A stretch of 64,000 nt of DNA. Origin: Pseudonectria foliicola. Taxonomy: Eukaryota > Ascomycota > Sordariomycetes > Hypocreales > Nectriaceae. Where the stretch lies: positions 434,001-498,000 of the forward strand of contig QUZD01000069.1 in the NCBI GenBank assembly GCA_003693505.1, read 5' to 3'. Below, piece by piece: positions 11,776-23,533 of the stretch. The number at the start of each line of letters is the position of its first letter. The first letter of the stretch is position 1. The position numbers were made by a program, and so were the translations under genes. The notes beneath the pieces are model-generated. The model saw only the letters and a list, made by a program, of their open reading frames with translations, searched no databases and was not told the DNA's origin.

Positions 11776-11844
11776 AGGCATGGAAGCAAGGCAACTGGCT
11801 GGCGGGAGGGGTCCACGGGGTCCAAAGGGTCCCGGTGGTAAGGC

Positions 11845-11900
11845 ACCTACCTACCTAAGGTAGCCTGCTAGACAGCCTAGACTAGCTACCTAAAGGTAGG
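11845..11900. repeat. TACC/GGTA inverted-repeat cluster
   Basis: Two CTACCTAAGGTAG-like palindromes separated by about 20 bp of CTAG-rich sequence. Confidence 0.85.
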
Positions 11901-12038
11901 CCTGTAAATGTACTGTAAATGGTTGGCCGTAATGCCCAAGAGGCTCCAAGAGACAAAAACTGGCCCGAACTGGCCGGACTGGGCGAATTGGGCTGCTGCG
12001 TGTGTGTGCGCGTGCGTGTGCGTGGTGCGTGAGAGTGT

Positions 12039-12160
12039 GTACAGTAATCTGTACAGTACTTACATGCCTACCTACCTCCCTAGGTACCTACCTACCTACC
12101 TAAGGTACCTACCTTACCTACATGCCCAAGGTATCTCCAAGGTAGGTAGGTAGGTAGGGA
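12039..12160. repeat. TACAGTAATCTGTACAGTAC word and TACC/GGTA array
   Basis: The block opens with the reverse complement of the 14-bp word also found at 8783-8796. It continues as ACCTACC runs with a CCTAGG centre and ends as GGTAGGTAGGTAGG. The arms are inverted and could pair. Confidence 0.85.
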
Positions 12161-12763
12161 GAGAGAGTATGGATGGATGTGCGTGCTGAACGCAATCATT
12201 GGCTATGACCGATCTTTGCACAAATGCCGTCTCAGCACCACCCCGAAAAATGGGCATTTACTCGCACGCCAGATGGGATTTTTGCCAGCCATAACTAATC
12301 ATGCTGGCCGATCACCCACTACTTACTAACACTAACCCACTAGAGCATGCCGCGTCGGCCTGACATGGTGCTCCCGGAGGAAACCCCCCGGCCCGTCCAT
12401 CTTTGGCCAGTAGCATGGCGATGCAGCGTGATCTTGGGTGGATTCCGCGCAGCAAGGGACCACAGAAAGAAACATGACATCCCTGCCCCGATGAGCTACT
12501 GTGCATGGGCATGCTAGGAGGGAGGGCAAGGGGAAGTGCATGCCAAGCTGCCAAGCTGCCAAGCAAGGCAAGATACAGATTACTGCACCAAGACGGATGT
12601 CTTCTCCGCACTGTCGTCCAGCACCGTCCTGCTGATCCGCGCAACCACTGTGGGCAAGTCCTGCTACTGTACAAATTATATACTGTAGACTTTGCGTGTA
12701 CAGATTAAACCGGGTAAGCTTAGGCGCCTTGCCAGCTTGCCAAAAATGCGGGCGTGTCTAGAC

Positions 12764-12828
12764 TACCTCTACCTCTACCTACCTACCTACCTACCTACCT
12801 ACCTACCTACCTACCTACCTACCTTACC
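12764..12828. repeat. (ACCT)n microsatellite
   Basis: About 12 uninterrupted ACCT units follow three CTACCT units. It is the longest pure TACC run in the window. Confidence 0.95.
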
Positions 12829-13642
12829 CAAAGAGAGCCTATACTGACCCTCATCATCGGTCTGGCCTGGTAGGCACAGTAGAGGGATTTCACACAAGGG
12901 CCTGGGCCGCCACGGCTCGAGGGCTCGGGCACAGCTACAGTACGTGCAGCTAGGCACTCTAAGGCGCTTAGCGGATATGGATGGAGTACCATGCGCCGAC
13001 CTAGGTATGTACCTAAGGTAGGCTGCTAGGTAGGTGATACGTGTGATTAGTGCTGTAGTGGGCGATTGACAGGCACACAAGCTACGGAGGTGATCGCACC
13101 TTCGGAGGGCCGTTAGGCCATGCTGCCACGTTCCCAGTTTCAGGCACTGGGACACACATTATCTGCTAGTACTGCATTGCATCATCATACATCTTCGCCT
13201 ACTACGTACAATCTACTGTACCTCAGGTATGTACAGTATGTACCTGAGCTCCACACGAGCTTATGTCATTCAGGGTCTGGCTAACATGATAGTCGGCATG
13301 GATTGGCAGGTCACCACGGTCGCCTTGAACTGCGGATGCCCCCACCTCAAAGCTACTGTATCAGCGAGCAATCCGTACAGAGAAAAAACTGTAGAGAGGT
13401 ACTGTAGTGCTTGGGCTCTCTCCACGTGACTGCGCATCCAAACGCGGTAGCCTAAAGTTCAGTCCAACGCGTCAAGTCAAGCCGCTTATCAGCCAGTACT
13501 CTGATCTGATCGGTCAGCTTCGCTCGCCATTGACTCTTCACAAGCTCACCCTAGGCCATCCTTGTGCTGCCTCTCTCGATGCTTGGCAGTTGGCATTCCA
13601 CATGAGCTCAAGTCCACACCTTAGGTGTCGTATTCGCCCACC

Positions 13643-16600
13643 ATGTCGCGCATCGACAAGCTATCCATCTCAGGTGTTCGGTCCTTCAGCCCCGCCGTCC
13701 GAGAAGCCATCCAGTTCAACACCCCGCTGACCCTCATCGTCGGCTACAATGGCTCTGGGAAGACAACAATCATTGAGTGCCTCAAGTATGCCACTACCGG
13801 AGAGCTTCCCCCCAACAGTAAAGGCGGTGCCTTCATTCACGACCCCAAGGTGAACAAATTACCCTCCAGCCTCCCGTCTCGATGGAAACCGCGGGTCTTA
13901 CTTACATCACATTCAATAGTTATGCGGCGAGAAAGAGGTCATGGCCCAGGTCAAGCTACAGTTCCGGTCCATAAACGATCGTCAACATGTTGCGACACGG
14001 AGCATGCAGCTCACTGTCAAGAAGACTGCCCGCTCTCAGAAGACGCTTGATTGCTCCCTCGTGGTAATGAACAATGGCGAACGCACAACGACATCTACCA
14101 GGCACGCCCAGCTCGACGAAATGATCCCCGAACGTCTTGGCGTTTCCCGTGCAATCCTCGACGCCGTCATCTTTTGCCACCAAGACGAGTCTCTTTGGCC
14201 TTTGAGCGAGCCTTCCGCTCTAAAGAAGCGATTCGACGAAATATTTGAAGCTCTCAAGTACACAAAGGCAATTGACAACCTCAAGGTCCTTCGCAAAAAG
14301 CAGGTGGAAGAACTGGGCAAACTCCAAAACGACGAGGCACACAACAAGGTCAACAAGGATCGAGGCGAACGAGCAGAAAAACGTATGAAAGGCTTACAGG
14401 CCGAGATTGAGGCATCAAGAGAAACCTGCGAGTCTATCAGTGCTGAGATGGAGGAGACCCAAGACAAGATTCGGTCCAGTCGTGAGACGGCCAATTCCCA
14501 TCTTGAAATTGTCCACAATCTCAGCAACAAGCGTGAACAACTGGAGTATCGCCAGGATGCCGTTGAAGAGCTTAAAACAACAATTGACGAGCTTCACGAG
14601 GATGACACATCTCTTGAGAATTTAGTCGCGCACTATGAGGACCAAATGGGTCGGCTTCAGGAAGAGGCAAGCCAAAACAAGTCCCAATACACCGACCTGC
14701 AGGGCGAGCTCGCGCAGTCACGCAAAGAACTTTCTGTAAAATTGTCCGAAAAGGGGAAGCATGAGTCTGACAAGGACAAATATGAACGTCAGCTCCAGAC
14801 GCGCTCAGAAATGATCCAAGAGGCCGCTTTAACCTTTGGGTTTACCGGTTTCGACGGCGACTTGACTGACTCGACGGTCAAAGCGTTCAATGATCGAATT
14901 CAAAAACTCTTGGCGGAGAAGAAGAGGGAGTTAGAGCGGGTGCAGAAGGAGAATTCGGCTGAGATGGATCGGTCTACCAGCATCATCACCGAGCTTGAGG
15001 GCCGCAAAGCGGCACGCACCCAGGACCGAGTGTCTGCCAAGCAACGCATCAGTGCCATCGAGAAGCGTGCAAGCTTATTACACAACGAGGCGAGTCTCAT
15101 AGACGTAGACGAAGGCGCCAAAGCTATCCTCGACGGGCAGCTTGACGATCTTGAAAGCAGGTTCCAAACAGCTCAGAAGGGACTCGAGACGGCTGATTGG
15201 GATCGACAAATCTCCCAGGAGAACGACAAGCTGTACCAGCTTGAGAGCGAGAACGAAAAGCTTGGTCGGGAGCTCGTGGAGTGCACACGACACGCTGCCG
15301 AACGGGCCCAACTCGATCACAAGAAGAAGGATCTTGCAGATGGGAAGCGCAAGCTAGACACCCTCACAAAGACATGGGGTCCAAAGTTGAACAAGGCTCT
15401 TGGTAACGACTGGGAGCCGGCGACCTTGGAAGCCAGGTTCCAGTCGGTCACCCAATCTCACACAAAAGTGCTTACAGATGCCAAGAAACGTTTAGAACAG
15501 GTGCGGCAGAAACAACAAAAGATCGAGTTCAGGCTTAAAAGCGTCAAGGAGTCGCAAGCAAAGGACACGAAGGAAGCATCGGACAACAGGCAACAAGTTC
15601 TCGATGCCCTCCAAGTCGTACGAGACGACCCCGATGTTGACCAATACACCGAGGAAGTCGCTGTAGCGGAGCAACAAGTTGAGGATCTCCGCAACGAACT
15701 CAGTCTCTTTGATGCTCTCTTCGATTACTATAACAAATGTAAACGCATGCTCGAATCCAAAAAGAGATGTTTGCTTTGTGATCGACACTTCGATGACAAT
15801 CAGGCGGCAAGCTTGGAGCGCTTGGGCAAGAAGATTGACAAACATCTTGACGTAAAGGGCAAGGTGGAAGTTGAGAAAGATCTGAAAGAAGCGGTGGCAA
15901 GCCTCGAGAAGCTTCGTTCCGTACGTTCAGCACATGATACATATAACCGCCTGTCGTCCAACCTCCCTTCTCTCAAGGAAGAGTGCAAGGCTATCCAGAG
16001 CGAACTTGATGTCCTCGAGCGACAGGTCGAGGAGCAAGCATCCGCCACCGCTGCAGAAGAGGAAAAACAAAAGGACTTGGAAGACATGACCAAGGCTGTC
16101 ATGGGCATTTCTCAGCTCGTCAAGGATATCGGCGAATTGGATGGCCACATCGAACGCACCATGTCCCAACATGCGTCTGGTGGGGAGACTAGGAGCCCCG
16201 ACGAACTTGTTGAGCTTCAAGCGGGTGTAGCTGACCAGATGAGAAGCCTCAAGGCTCGCATTTCAAAACTTTCCGCGGACAGGCAGCGTATGAGGGATCA
16301 GCTAAACTCACTCGAGCTGGAAAAGAGCGAGCTGAGAAACAAGATTGGTCTTGCCTCTGGGCAGCTCGACAAGAAGAAGGATCTCCAGGCTCAAGTGAAG
16401 GTTCTCAAGGAGGAGCAAACACATCATCGCGCAGCCATTCAACGTGCCGACGAGGAACTGGAAATGATTGAGCCCAGCATCACCGAAGCGAGGTCTGCCC
16501 GGGATGAGGTCCTCCAGCGTGGGCGCTCCAGGGAGCAGACCATTGCTGAATCGCGTGACAACGTGGCAAATTCCATCAGCGAGATGAGGATGATGCAAGC

Positions 16601-17636
16601 TGATATTCAAGACTATCTCGACCGAGGCGGCCCCTCAAACCTGGCTGCGAACCACCGCTCCATCACGAGCCTCGAGCAGTCTATTGCGAATACGGAAAAG
16701 GAGATTACCGAGCTCACCGTCAGAACGAATAAACTCAAACAGGATATCGACAACGGAGACCGCAAGAAGAAGAATATCAACGATAACCTTAACTATCGCA
16801 AGCACCTCCGCATGCTCGAGGTCCTCCGCCGGGAGATCGGAGAGCTGGAGGGTCGCAATGCCAATGAAGACTATGAGCGACTGCAAGCAGAGGCTCGTTC
16901 GTTTGAGAACCACTACAACCGGCTTCTAGCCGAGCGTGGTTCGGTCATGGGCACAATGAAGACTAAAGACGAGGAGCTGGGAAGACTTCTCCAGGAATGG
17001 GAGATGGACTATAAGGACGCCAAGAGGAAGTACCGTGAATCGCACATCCGGGTGGAGACGACCAAGGCCGCGATTGAGGACTTGGCTCAGTGCGGCTCTG
17101 CTGTTGACCAGGCCATTATGCAATTCCACTCGTTGAAGATGGCCGAGATCAATCGCATCGCTGGCGAGCTCTGGCAGAGCACATACCAGGGAACTGACAT
17201 TGATACCATTCTCATCCGATCTGACAACGAGTCGAGCTCAGGAAAGCGGAACTACAACTACCGGCTATGCATGGTCAAGCAGGACACGGAAATGGATATG
17301 CGTGGCCGCTGCTCTGCTGGCCAGAAAGTATTGGCCTCCATCATTATCCGTCTTGCCTTGGCTGAGTCCTTTGGAGTCAATTGTGGCTTGATTGCTCTCG
17401 ATGAGCCCACTACCAATCTGGACCGCGACAACATCAAAAGCTTGGCAGAGAGCTTGCATATGATCATCAAGACTCGCCAGGCGCAGAGCAATTTCCAGCT
17501 CATTGTCATCACGCACGACGAGGATTTTTTGCGACATATGCGCTGCAGCGATTTCTGTGATAGCTTCTTCCGGGTCAAGCGCGACGAGCGACAGAACAGT
17601 GTCATCTCGAGAGAGAGCATCACCAAGATATTCTAA
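13643..17636 (+). CDS. rad50: DNA double-strand break repair ATPase Rad50
   Basis: Two exons (13643-13849, 13920-17636) give 1307 residues; yeast Rad50 has 1312. Rad50 is the SMC-like ATPase of the Mre11-Rad50-Nbs1/Xrs2 complex, which tethers and processes DNA ends and activates the Tel1/ATM checkpoint. Walker A is GYNGSGKTT at 34-42. Long coiled coils run from about 180 to 1130 and are interrupted by the zinc hook C686-L-L-C689, where two Rad50 molecules join. The ABC signature CSAGQKVLASIIIRLALAE is near 1200. Walker B is LIALDEPTTNLD with Asp1230 and Glu1231, and the TDHDE-type switch reads VITHDEDF. The intron (13850-13919) lies after HDPK, and the junction restores HDPKLCGEKEVMAQVKLQF. 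No lesions are visible. Confidence 0.97.
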
Positions 17637-18806
17637 GATATGGTGCGTTGAAGCTGCAAGCTATGCAGCAAGGGCTTGAGCGATGTTCAGTTATATGTAG
17701 CGAACTACAGCAAAGGAGTTGGCGCGTCTATTCTCAATGATTTTGTTTTTATTTCCTCATATTCCTCGATGGAATCATCCATATGGGAGTTGTGCCTTTT
17801 GTAAGATAGCAAGGATGATTGCACAGTTTTACGCAGAAACTTTAGCATGGCTCTTCTTACCTTTACCTCAGACTTGTGCCATGTCGACATGCAACCTGCA
17901 GACTCGATGACGACTTGACATCTTGACAGCTTGACCGCTTGCGGCCACCATTAAAGTACGGAGCATGAGGTTGCGTGAGTCTGATTCGAGGGCCCCACGT
18001 CAGTACCTACAATAAGGACAGTTTGTTTTGGTCCCGTGTGGGATCCCGAGACAAGTTTAGTTGCGGAAGGCCCCATTGACTCAGATAATGGAAGAAGTGG
18101 GATCATGACGAAGCGGCAACAGGTGAAGCTCTCAGTTGCTCGAATATGTTGAGCCCGAGTACGAACCATTGATCAATTGGTCGGGCCAAGGTAGGGATAT
18201 CGTCAGTATCCTGCCCGCAACACCACGCAGCGTCAGATGGCAACAAGTCGCCGACACTGTGTCGGAATTACGAGCTGGGAACTGATGGTACGGTACAGAT
18301 TACAGCCGATACATAGACAGACCAACGTCTCCACAGTCACCCGCATCGCGACATTGGCAGCCTCAAGAGTCCACGGTGAAATCAACAATCACTCGTAATA
18401 CGCTCCAAGTAGTTGCCTGGCTCTGAAAATGCAGTCACGAGTCTCGATGTGCCGGAACCCCGACGGCTCGCGCCTATGCTTGAAGCCGAGCATCTAAGTT
18501 GAGTTAGTCTACAGTAGCCCCAGGGGGGGTAACGGGAGATGTCTTCCTTGCAACGACGCTGCAAATGGGAAGACGAGCTCTGCAAGCCCTGGCTTCTTGG
18601 CATTGAAACAAAGCCGGCCAGTTCCCGGACGCCGTTGCTCTGCAGACGTCCATCCGGACCTAAGGCGTCATTAGCATCATTGAACCATTATTAATCCCTG
18701 TCTCTATGACTCCTCGCCGCGAGGCGTCGAGCAATAAGTCATTCCTCCTCCACTTTTGCCTTGGCCGCCGCCGCCGCCGCCGCCTCCTCCTATCCCATCG
18801 CCAGCC
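17637..18806. other. Intergenic space, rad50 / MFS transporter
   Basis: This 1.17 kb space should hold the rad50 3' end and the MFS promoter. A GTACAGATTACAG word lies at 18293-18305. A CCGCCG run just before the start codon (about 18765-18785) makes a GC-rich leader. No gene is visible. Confidence 0.6.
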
Positions 18807-20594
18807 ATGAAGTCACCAGCGGTGCCCTCAGGCCAGCCTTCTGGCTCAGACGCGACGCTTGACGTCGAGCACGAGGGAGTGATGCAGCAGCAACAGCAGC
18901 AACAGCAGCAGCCGCAAAAGCAGCAGTGGACCGGCGCCGATGCTCCCGGCGACGTGGAGGCGGTGCCGGTGCCGGCCGAGATGGGGACGGGGACGGAGAC
19001 GGAGATGGAGACGGCGGCGGACCCCGAGGCTGGCCGGACCAAGCTTGAAACGGGCCTCATCATGTTCGCCTTGTGCCTGGCCCTCTTCCTGGCCGCCCTC
19101 GACTCAACCATCATCACGACAGCCATCCCCACCATCTCCAACGAGTTCCAGTCGAGCGAGGGCTACGTCTGGATCGGCAGCGCGTACCTTCTCGGCAACG
19201 CCGCCTTCGTGCCGACCTGGGGCAAGATCTCGGACATTTTTGGCCGCAAGCCCGTCATCCTCGTCGCCGCCGCCATCTTCTGGATCGGCTCCCTGCTGTG
19301 CGCCGTCAGCCGGAACATTGGCATGCTCATTGGCGCCCGCGCCATCCAGGGCGTCGGCGGCGGCGGCCTCATCGTCCTGCCCAACATCACCATCAGCGAC
19401 CTCTTCTCCATGCGCAACCGCGGCATGTACTTTGGCATCCTCGGCATGGTCTGGGCCCTCGCCTCGGCCGTCGGGCCGGTCCTCGGCGGCGTCTTCACCA
19501 GCCAGGTCACCTGGCGCTGGTGCTTCTACATCAACCTGCCCCTGTCGGCCGTCGGCATGATCATCCTCTTCTTCGTCCTCAAGCTGCACAACCCGCGCAC
19601 CCCTTGGAAGGAGGGCCTGATGGCCATCGACTGGCTCGGCAGCGTCCTCATCATTGGCGGCACCATCATGTGGCTGCTGGGTCTCGAGTTTGGCGGCGTC
19701 ACCTTCCCCTGGGCCTCGGCGACCACCATTTGCCTCATCGTCTTTGGCGTCCTCATCGTCGCTCTCTTCCTCGTCTACGAGGCCAGGGTTGCCCGGTATC
19801 CCATCACGCCCATTCGCCTCTTCCGCACTCGCAACAACGTTGCCGTCTACGCCCTCGCCTTTACCCACGCCTTCGTCTTCATGTCCGGGAGCTACTGGCT
19901 TCCGCTCTACTTCCAGGGCGTGCTCGGTGCCACATCGCTCCTCTCAGGCGTCTATCTGCTTCCGTATGTGCTGGCCCTCTCCTTTGTGTCCGCAGCAGCA
20001 GGCATCTTCATCAAGAAGACGGGCATGTACAAGATCATGATTGTGTGCGGCATGGTCGTCACCGTGCTGGGCTTTGGGCTGTTTACGAACCTGGGCGCCA
20101 AGGCCAACTGGGCCAAGATCATCATCTTCCAGATCATTGCTGGTATCGGTATCGGACCCAACTTCCAGGCGCCCTTGATTGCGCTCCAGACCAACATTGA
20201 GCCGCGTGACATTGGCTCCGCAACGTCGACCTTTTCCTTTATTCGCCAGTTGGGCACTTCCATCTCGGTCGTCATTGGCGGCGTCATCTTTAACAACGAG
20301 ATGGAGAACAAGTACCCGGCGCTGGAGAAGCAGCTGGGCCCTGAACTGGCGAAGCAGTTGTCGGGCTCCAATGCGGCACGTAGCGTACAACTCGTCGGCA
20401 GCTTAAAAGGCCAAGACGGGGTTGTGGCCAAGACTGCGTTTTGGAAGAGCATGAAGATCATGTATCTTACGTATACCTGCGTGGCTGCGCTAGGCTTGAT
20501 CATCAGTCTCTTCATTCGACAGGTCCAACTGACCAAGGAGCATAGAGAGTATAAAACGGGGTTGAAGACGCTAAAGCGGAGAGATGAGAAATAA
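18807..20594 (+). CDS. MFS drug:H+ antiporter (DHA2, 14-TM type)
   Basis: A single exon of 595 residues, starting at the first ATG of the frame (MKSPAVPSGQPSG). It should be a plasma-membrane proton-driven exporter of toxic compounds or secondary metabolites. The cytosolic N-terminus (about 1-85) is low complexity, with a run of nine Gln followed by PQKQQ and a Thr/Glu repeat. The hydrophobic region then spans about 86-575, enough for 14 segments. Typical motifs are the first-helix LDSTIITTAIPTI, motif A GKISDIFGRKP, the RAIQGVGGGGLIVLPN block, and antiporter motif C WALASAVGPVLGGVF. The overall pattern resembles fungal toxin-efflux pumps (AflT/GliA type), but the substrate is unknown. It converges on a flavin monooxygenase gene 223 bp away. 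Codon use is strongly C-ending. Confidence 0.93.
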   Translation: MKSPAVPSGQPSGSDATLDVEHEGVMQQQQQQQQQPQKQQWTGADAPGDVEAVPVPAEMGTGTETEMETAADPEAGRTKLETGLIMFALCLALFLAALDSTIITTAIPTISNEFQSSEGYVWIGSAYLLGNAAFVPTWGKISDIFGRKPVILVAAAIFWIGSLLCAVSRNIGMLIGARAIQGVGGGGLIVLPNITISDLFSMRNRGMYFGILGMVWALASAVGPVLGGVFTSQVTWRWCFYINLPLSAVGMIILFFVLKLHNPRTPWKEGLMAIDWLGSVLIIGGTIMWLLGLEFGGVTFPWASATTICLIVFGVLIVALFLVYEARVARYPITPIRLFRTRNNVAVYALAFTHAFVFMSGSYWLPLYFQGVLGATSLLSGVYLLPYVLALSFVSAAAGIFIKKTGMYKIMIVCGMVVTVLGFGLFTNLGAKANWAKIIIFQIIAGIGIGPNFQAPLIALQTNIEPRDIGSATSTFSFIRQLGTSISVVIGGVIFNNEMENKYPALEKQLGPELAKQLSGSNAARSVQLVGSLKGQDGVVAKTAFWKSMKIMYLTYTCVAALGLIISLFIRQVQLTKEHREYKTGLKTLKRRDEK

Positions 20595-20817
20595 GCCACA
20601 GATGGCCAGTATCGCACAGGGTGTTAATGGTGCATCATAGAAGCACTTGGTTTTCTTGAGGTTGGAGTCATATATCAACATTGAGACAAAAGGCGTTCAA
20701 CACATGCCTCTGCAGAGAAGGCGCTGACGGCTGGCGTTGGGTTTTCTAGATACGATGGGCATTGTTCAGCGAACCCATTCTTTCCATCTATGAGACCTCG
20801 TAGTTCTAGTCATGTCA

Positions 20818-22440
20818 TCATATCATCTCATCGCCCTCTTGAACGCTTCTCGTCCATTCATCAAAGTCGAACCCCAACTGCTCCAGTGTCTTGATCTCGT
20901 GCCTCCGGTCTCCCAGCATACGACTCGCCACCTTGATCTTGGGCACCCGCTCGCGCACCCACCTCTTATCCAGGCCCCAGTACGGCGGCCTCTTGCCGTC
21001 TCCCTCGTTCTCCAGGCCCAGCTCAGGAGGAGCCTTGTCAGCCGATGCCGATAGCGCATGGAGCCGGTTGATGTAGTCTACGTCGGCCGGGAAGACCATG
21101 ACGTGGGCTGCCTTGCCGCTCCCCTTGTCCTCATAAAGACGGTCTACCCACGCCTCCATCCCGGCCGGCGATGGTGGAGCCAGTCGTCCAGACCACATGC
21201 GCGCGATGACGGCGCTCTGGGCCTCTGCGATGGGAAAAGGCACGATGCGCTGGGGTACGCTGAGGAAGCCGAGCGTGTGATTGGCTGTGTAGAGTATGTG
21301 CTCCCAGAGATGAGCGGCATGGCTACCATTGGGGACGATAACGGAGGGTTCGAGATTGCGGAGAAAGGGGAATGAGTAGTGGAAGCCGGTGCAGAAGATG
21401 ACAGCGTCAATGTCGGTCTCCACACGGCCATGGGCGAAGCGGACGCCGCGCTGCTCCGGGAGGAACTCGACAATTTCCGGCACGTTGGTAGCCCACGACC
21501 TGGCCTCGGCGGGCGCGGCGTTGGCTCCCTCGCGCTCGGAGACGAGGAGCGGGAGCTGGGCGACCGCAGAGAGTTGGGTGCTTACATCAATGCCCGAGGC
21601 TGAATTGCCGACGACGATTACTTTCTGCCAACCAGTTAGTCCAAGATGCCCTCTTCTTCTTGGGCGTCGCCAAGACTCTTGCCTTGCCAGCGTAGTCATC
21701 GGGCCGTCGGTAATACTTGGAATGCGTGATGGCTCCCTCGTATGTCTTGTCAAAGTCTTGCAGGCCTGGGATATCCGGGATATAAGGGTCGTTGTAATGC
21801 CCACTCGCCACAAGCACCGCATCAAATTGAGTCGAGGTGGTGACGTTGTCTTTCAAATCAAGCACCTCGACATTCCAAGTATCGTGTGCCCCATCGCCCG
21901 ACCTATCGACGCGTAAGACCTGGGTCTGGTACGAGATGTAAGGATTCACGGCAGCGGCATACTCCTTGAGGTACTGCAAGACGGCTGTATGGCGGGGGAA
22001 CAGGGCCGAGTCGGGGGGGAACGGCTTGTCCGTGTAACGCATGAGAGAGTGCGGGATATTGGTCTCTAGCAGGTCGTAGATGGGCGACACAAACTCAACC
22101 TCGGCTCCGGCCCCGGCATTGTTCTCGGGTCTCACCGGCTGATCTGGCCTGGGGCTCGGCTCCGTACGCGGGATGGCGAAGTCCGGCTCGCGGGCGTGCG
22201 CCGTATAGTTCCAAACTCCGCCGGGCGAAGCCCGCTGCTCAAAGATTTTGATTTGCTTGAAAGACTTCTCGGCCAGAAGGTATCTACACCAGAGTGACGA
22301 CTTGTGAGCTGCTGGACCGGTAAGAGCAGGTGAGTACCTAGATGAATTGATATGACGTACTTGGCGGCTGCGAGGCCACTAGGCCCAGCGCCGATGATGG
22401 CAACGCGAGCCACTCTCAGCCTGTCAGCCAGAGGAGCCAT
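20818..22440 (-). CDS. Flavin-containing monooxygenase (FMO-like)
   Basis: Three exons (22361-22440, 21683-22283, 20818-21624) give 495 residues. The FAD-binding motif is G17-A-G-P-S-G22 and the NADPH motif G233-N-S-A-S-G238. The segments QRASPGGVWNYT, SGHYNDPYIPDIPGL and THSKYYRRPDDYAGK are typical of FMO enzymes, which put one oxygen from O2 onto N, S or carbonyl groups using NADPH. The substrate is unknown. Intron 2 starts with GC rather than GT (AAG-GCAAGA) and ends TTGGCAG. This is the only split that gives the standard YAGKKVIVVGNSASG block. A second in-frame ATG lies 12 nt upstream (22452); the downstream one was preferred for its AAAATGG context. It is convergent with the MFS gene. 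Confidence 0.92.
21625..21682 (-). other. GC-AG intron in the FMO gene
   Basis: A 58-nt intron with donor AAG-GCAAGA, a CTAAC branch site and a TTGGCAG acceptor. The only nearby GT alternative (GTCTTG, 10 nt downstream) is a poor donor. Confidence 0.75.
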
Positions 22441-23500
22441 TTTGTGATGCATGTATCTGGCGAGAGTCTATCGGGGCGTACTATTGAAGGCCGTGGTGAG
22501 GTTTGGAAGATGATCGTCTGGTTGAGAGTGGAAGAGGCCGGATGACACACTCGAGCTCGCACTCTCTCACCTATCCACCAACGCCCCACGTTGGCTACGC
22601 CGGCGAAATAGCCTCATGAGAAGTCGATGAATCCGTTTACTACAGGGGACGGAGCGTGATTGCTAGCCGCTCCATCAATGCCAGATGGTTAGGGAGATGG
22701 ATGGCGTGATTCGGATTTGGCAGTGTCACGTTGGAGGCAATATTGCGCCGGCCGCTCTGTAACAGCCGAGTACCACATCAAAACAGCTCCCGTAGGCGAT
22801 CTGAGGTTGTCATGTCATGACTGATCTCGCAGTATGGAGAAGCTTCTACGCCATGGCAGGACTTTCATCTCAGAAGCATCAGCGCATGTATCTAATTACT
22901 ACAGCTTCTAGAAGCATGTGGTGGATGGAGTACGTTGCAATAACGTTGCGATCATCTTTAAGGTTTTCCGAGGCTGCAGTCCAATAAAGGACGGCTGCTC
23001 CAGCCAGCATCCTGCTTGGGCAGAAAGGGACTGGACTAGCTGGGATAGGGCGATATCGAGAGACTCCTTGTCCAAGTTTGGCAATTCGCTGGAAGGGGAT
23101 GACTCTCTTCCAACTTACGCTTTCCTCGGCAATGCTGGGGTTGGCTGATGCCTTGGAAGGCTACGGGGAGGATGACGGTGCGTAGGATGTACTGTAGGAT
23201 CCTCCGAACTGGTTCTTTGTCGATCCCGTCGGAGGTGTAGCGTTGTAGCGTTGCCACACGGCTTAAAGGGCTTGATGGGCGGGTAGTCGCCGCAATAGAG
23301 TGAAGCTTGTACACCATGTTGAGCTGCAGAGCTGTAAGCGCTGGACTCTTTTGGTGCTTTGTGCCTTTCTCAGTCTTCCTTGCTTGGACGGCTACGGGAG
23401 GACGGGTATGCTCCAGTGATCTACTTGATCATCTCTCATTGGTCTTGTTATGCGTCAGCAGTGGCAAAAGCGCCTTGCCAGAACTGATGCACGACGCAGC

Positions 23501-23533
23501 CAGTCAGTCAGTCAGTCAGTCAGTCAGTCAGTC
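23501..23533. repeat. (CAGT)8 microsatellite
   Basis: Eight perfect CAGT units, followed by the degenerate GATCGGTCGGTCAG. Confidence 0.95.

Larger units (their letters stand above)
11438..13642. other. Divergent intergenic space, wc-2 / rad50
   Basis: This 2.2 kb space should contain both promoters. It holds a polypurine tract (about 11610-11775), three TACC/GGTA arrays, a TACAGTAATCTGTACAGTAC word (about 12039-12060) and related TGTACAG words near 12574, 12699, 13200-13245 and 13374-13404. I could not identify a definite light-response element. No ORF resembles a known protein. Confidence 0.6.

Noticed and set aside
19073..20200. A 375-codon plus-strand frame inside the MFS gene
   Set aside because: It is Arg/His/Pro-rich, out of frame with a clear transporter, and caused by strong codon bias.
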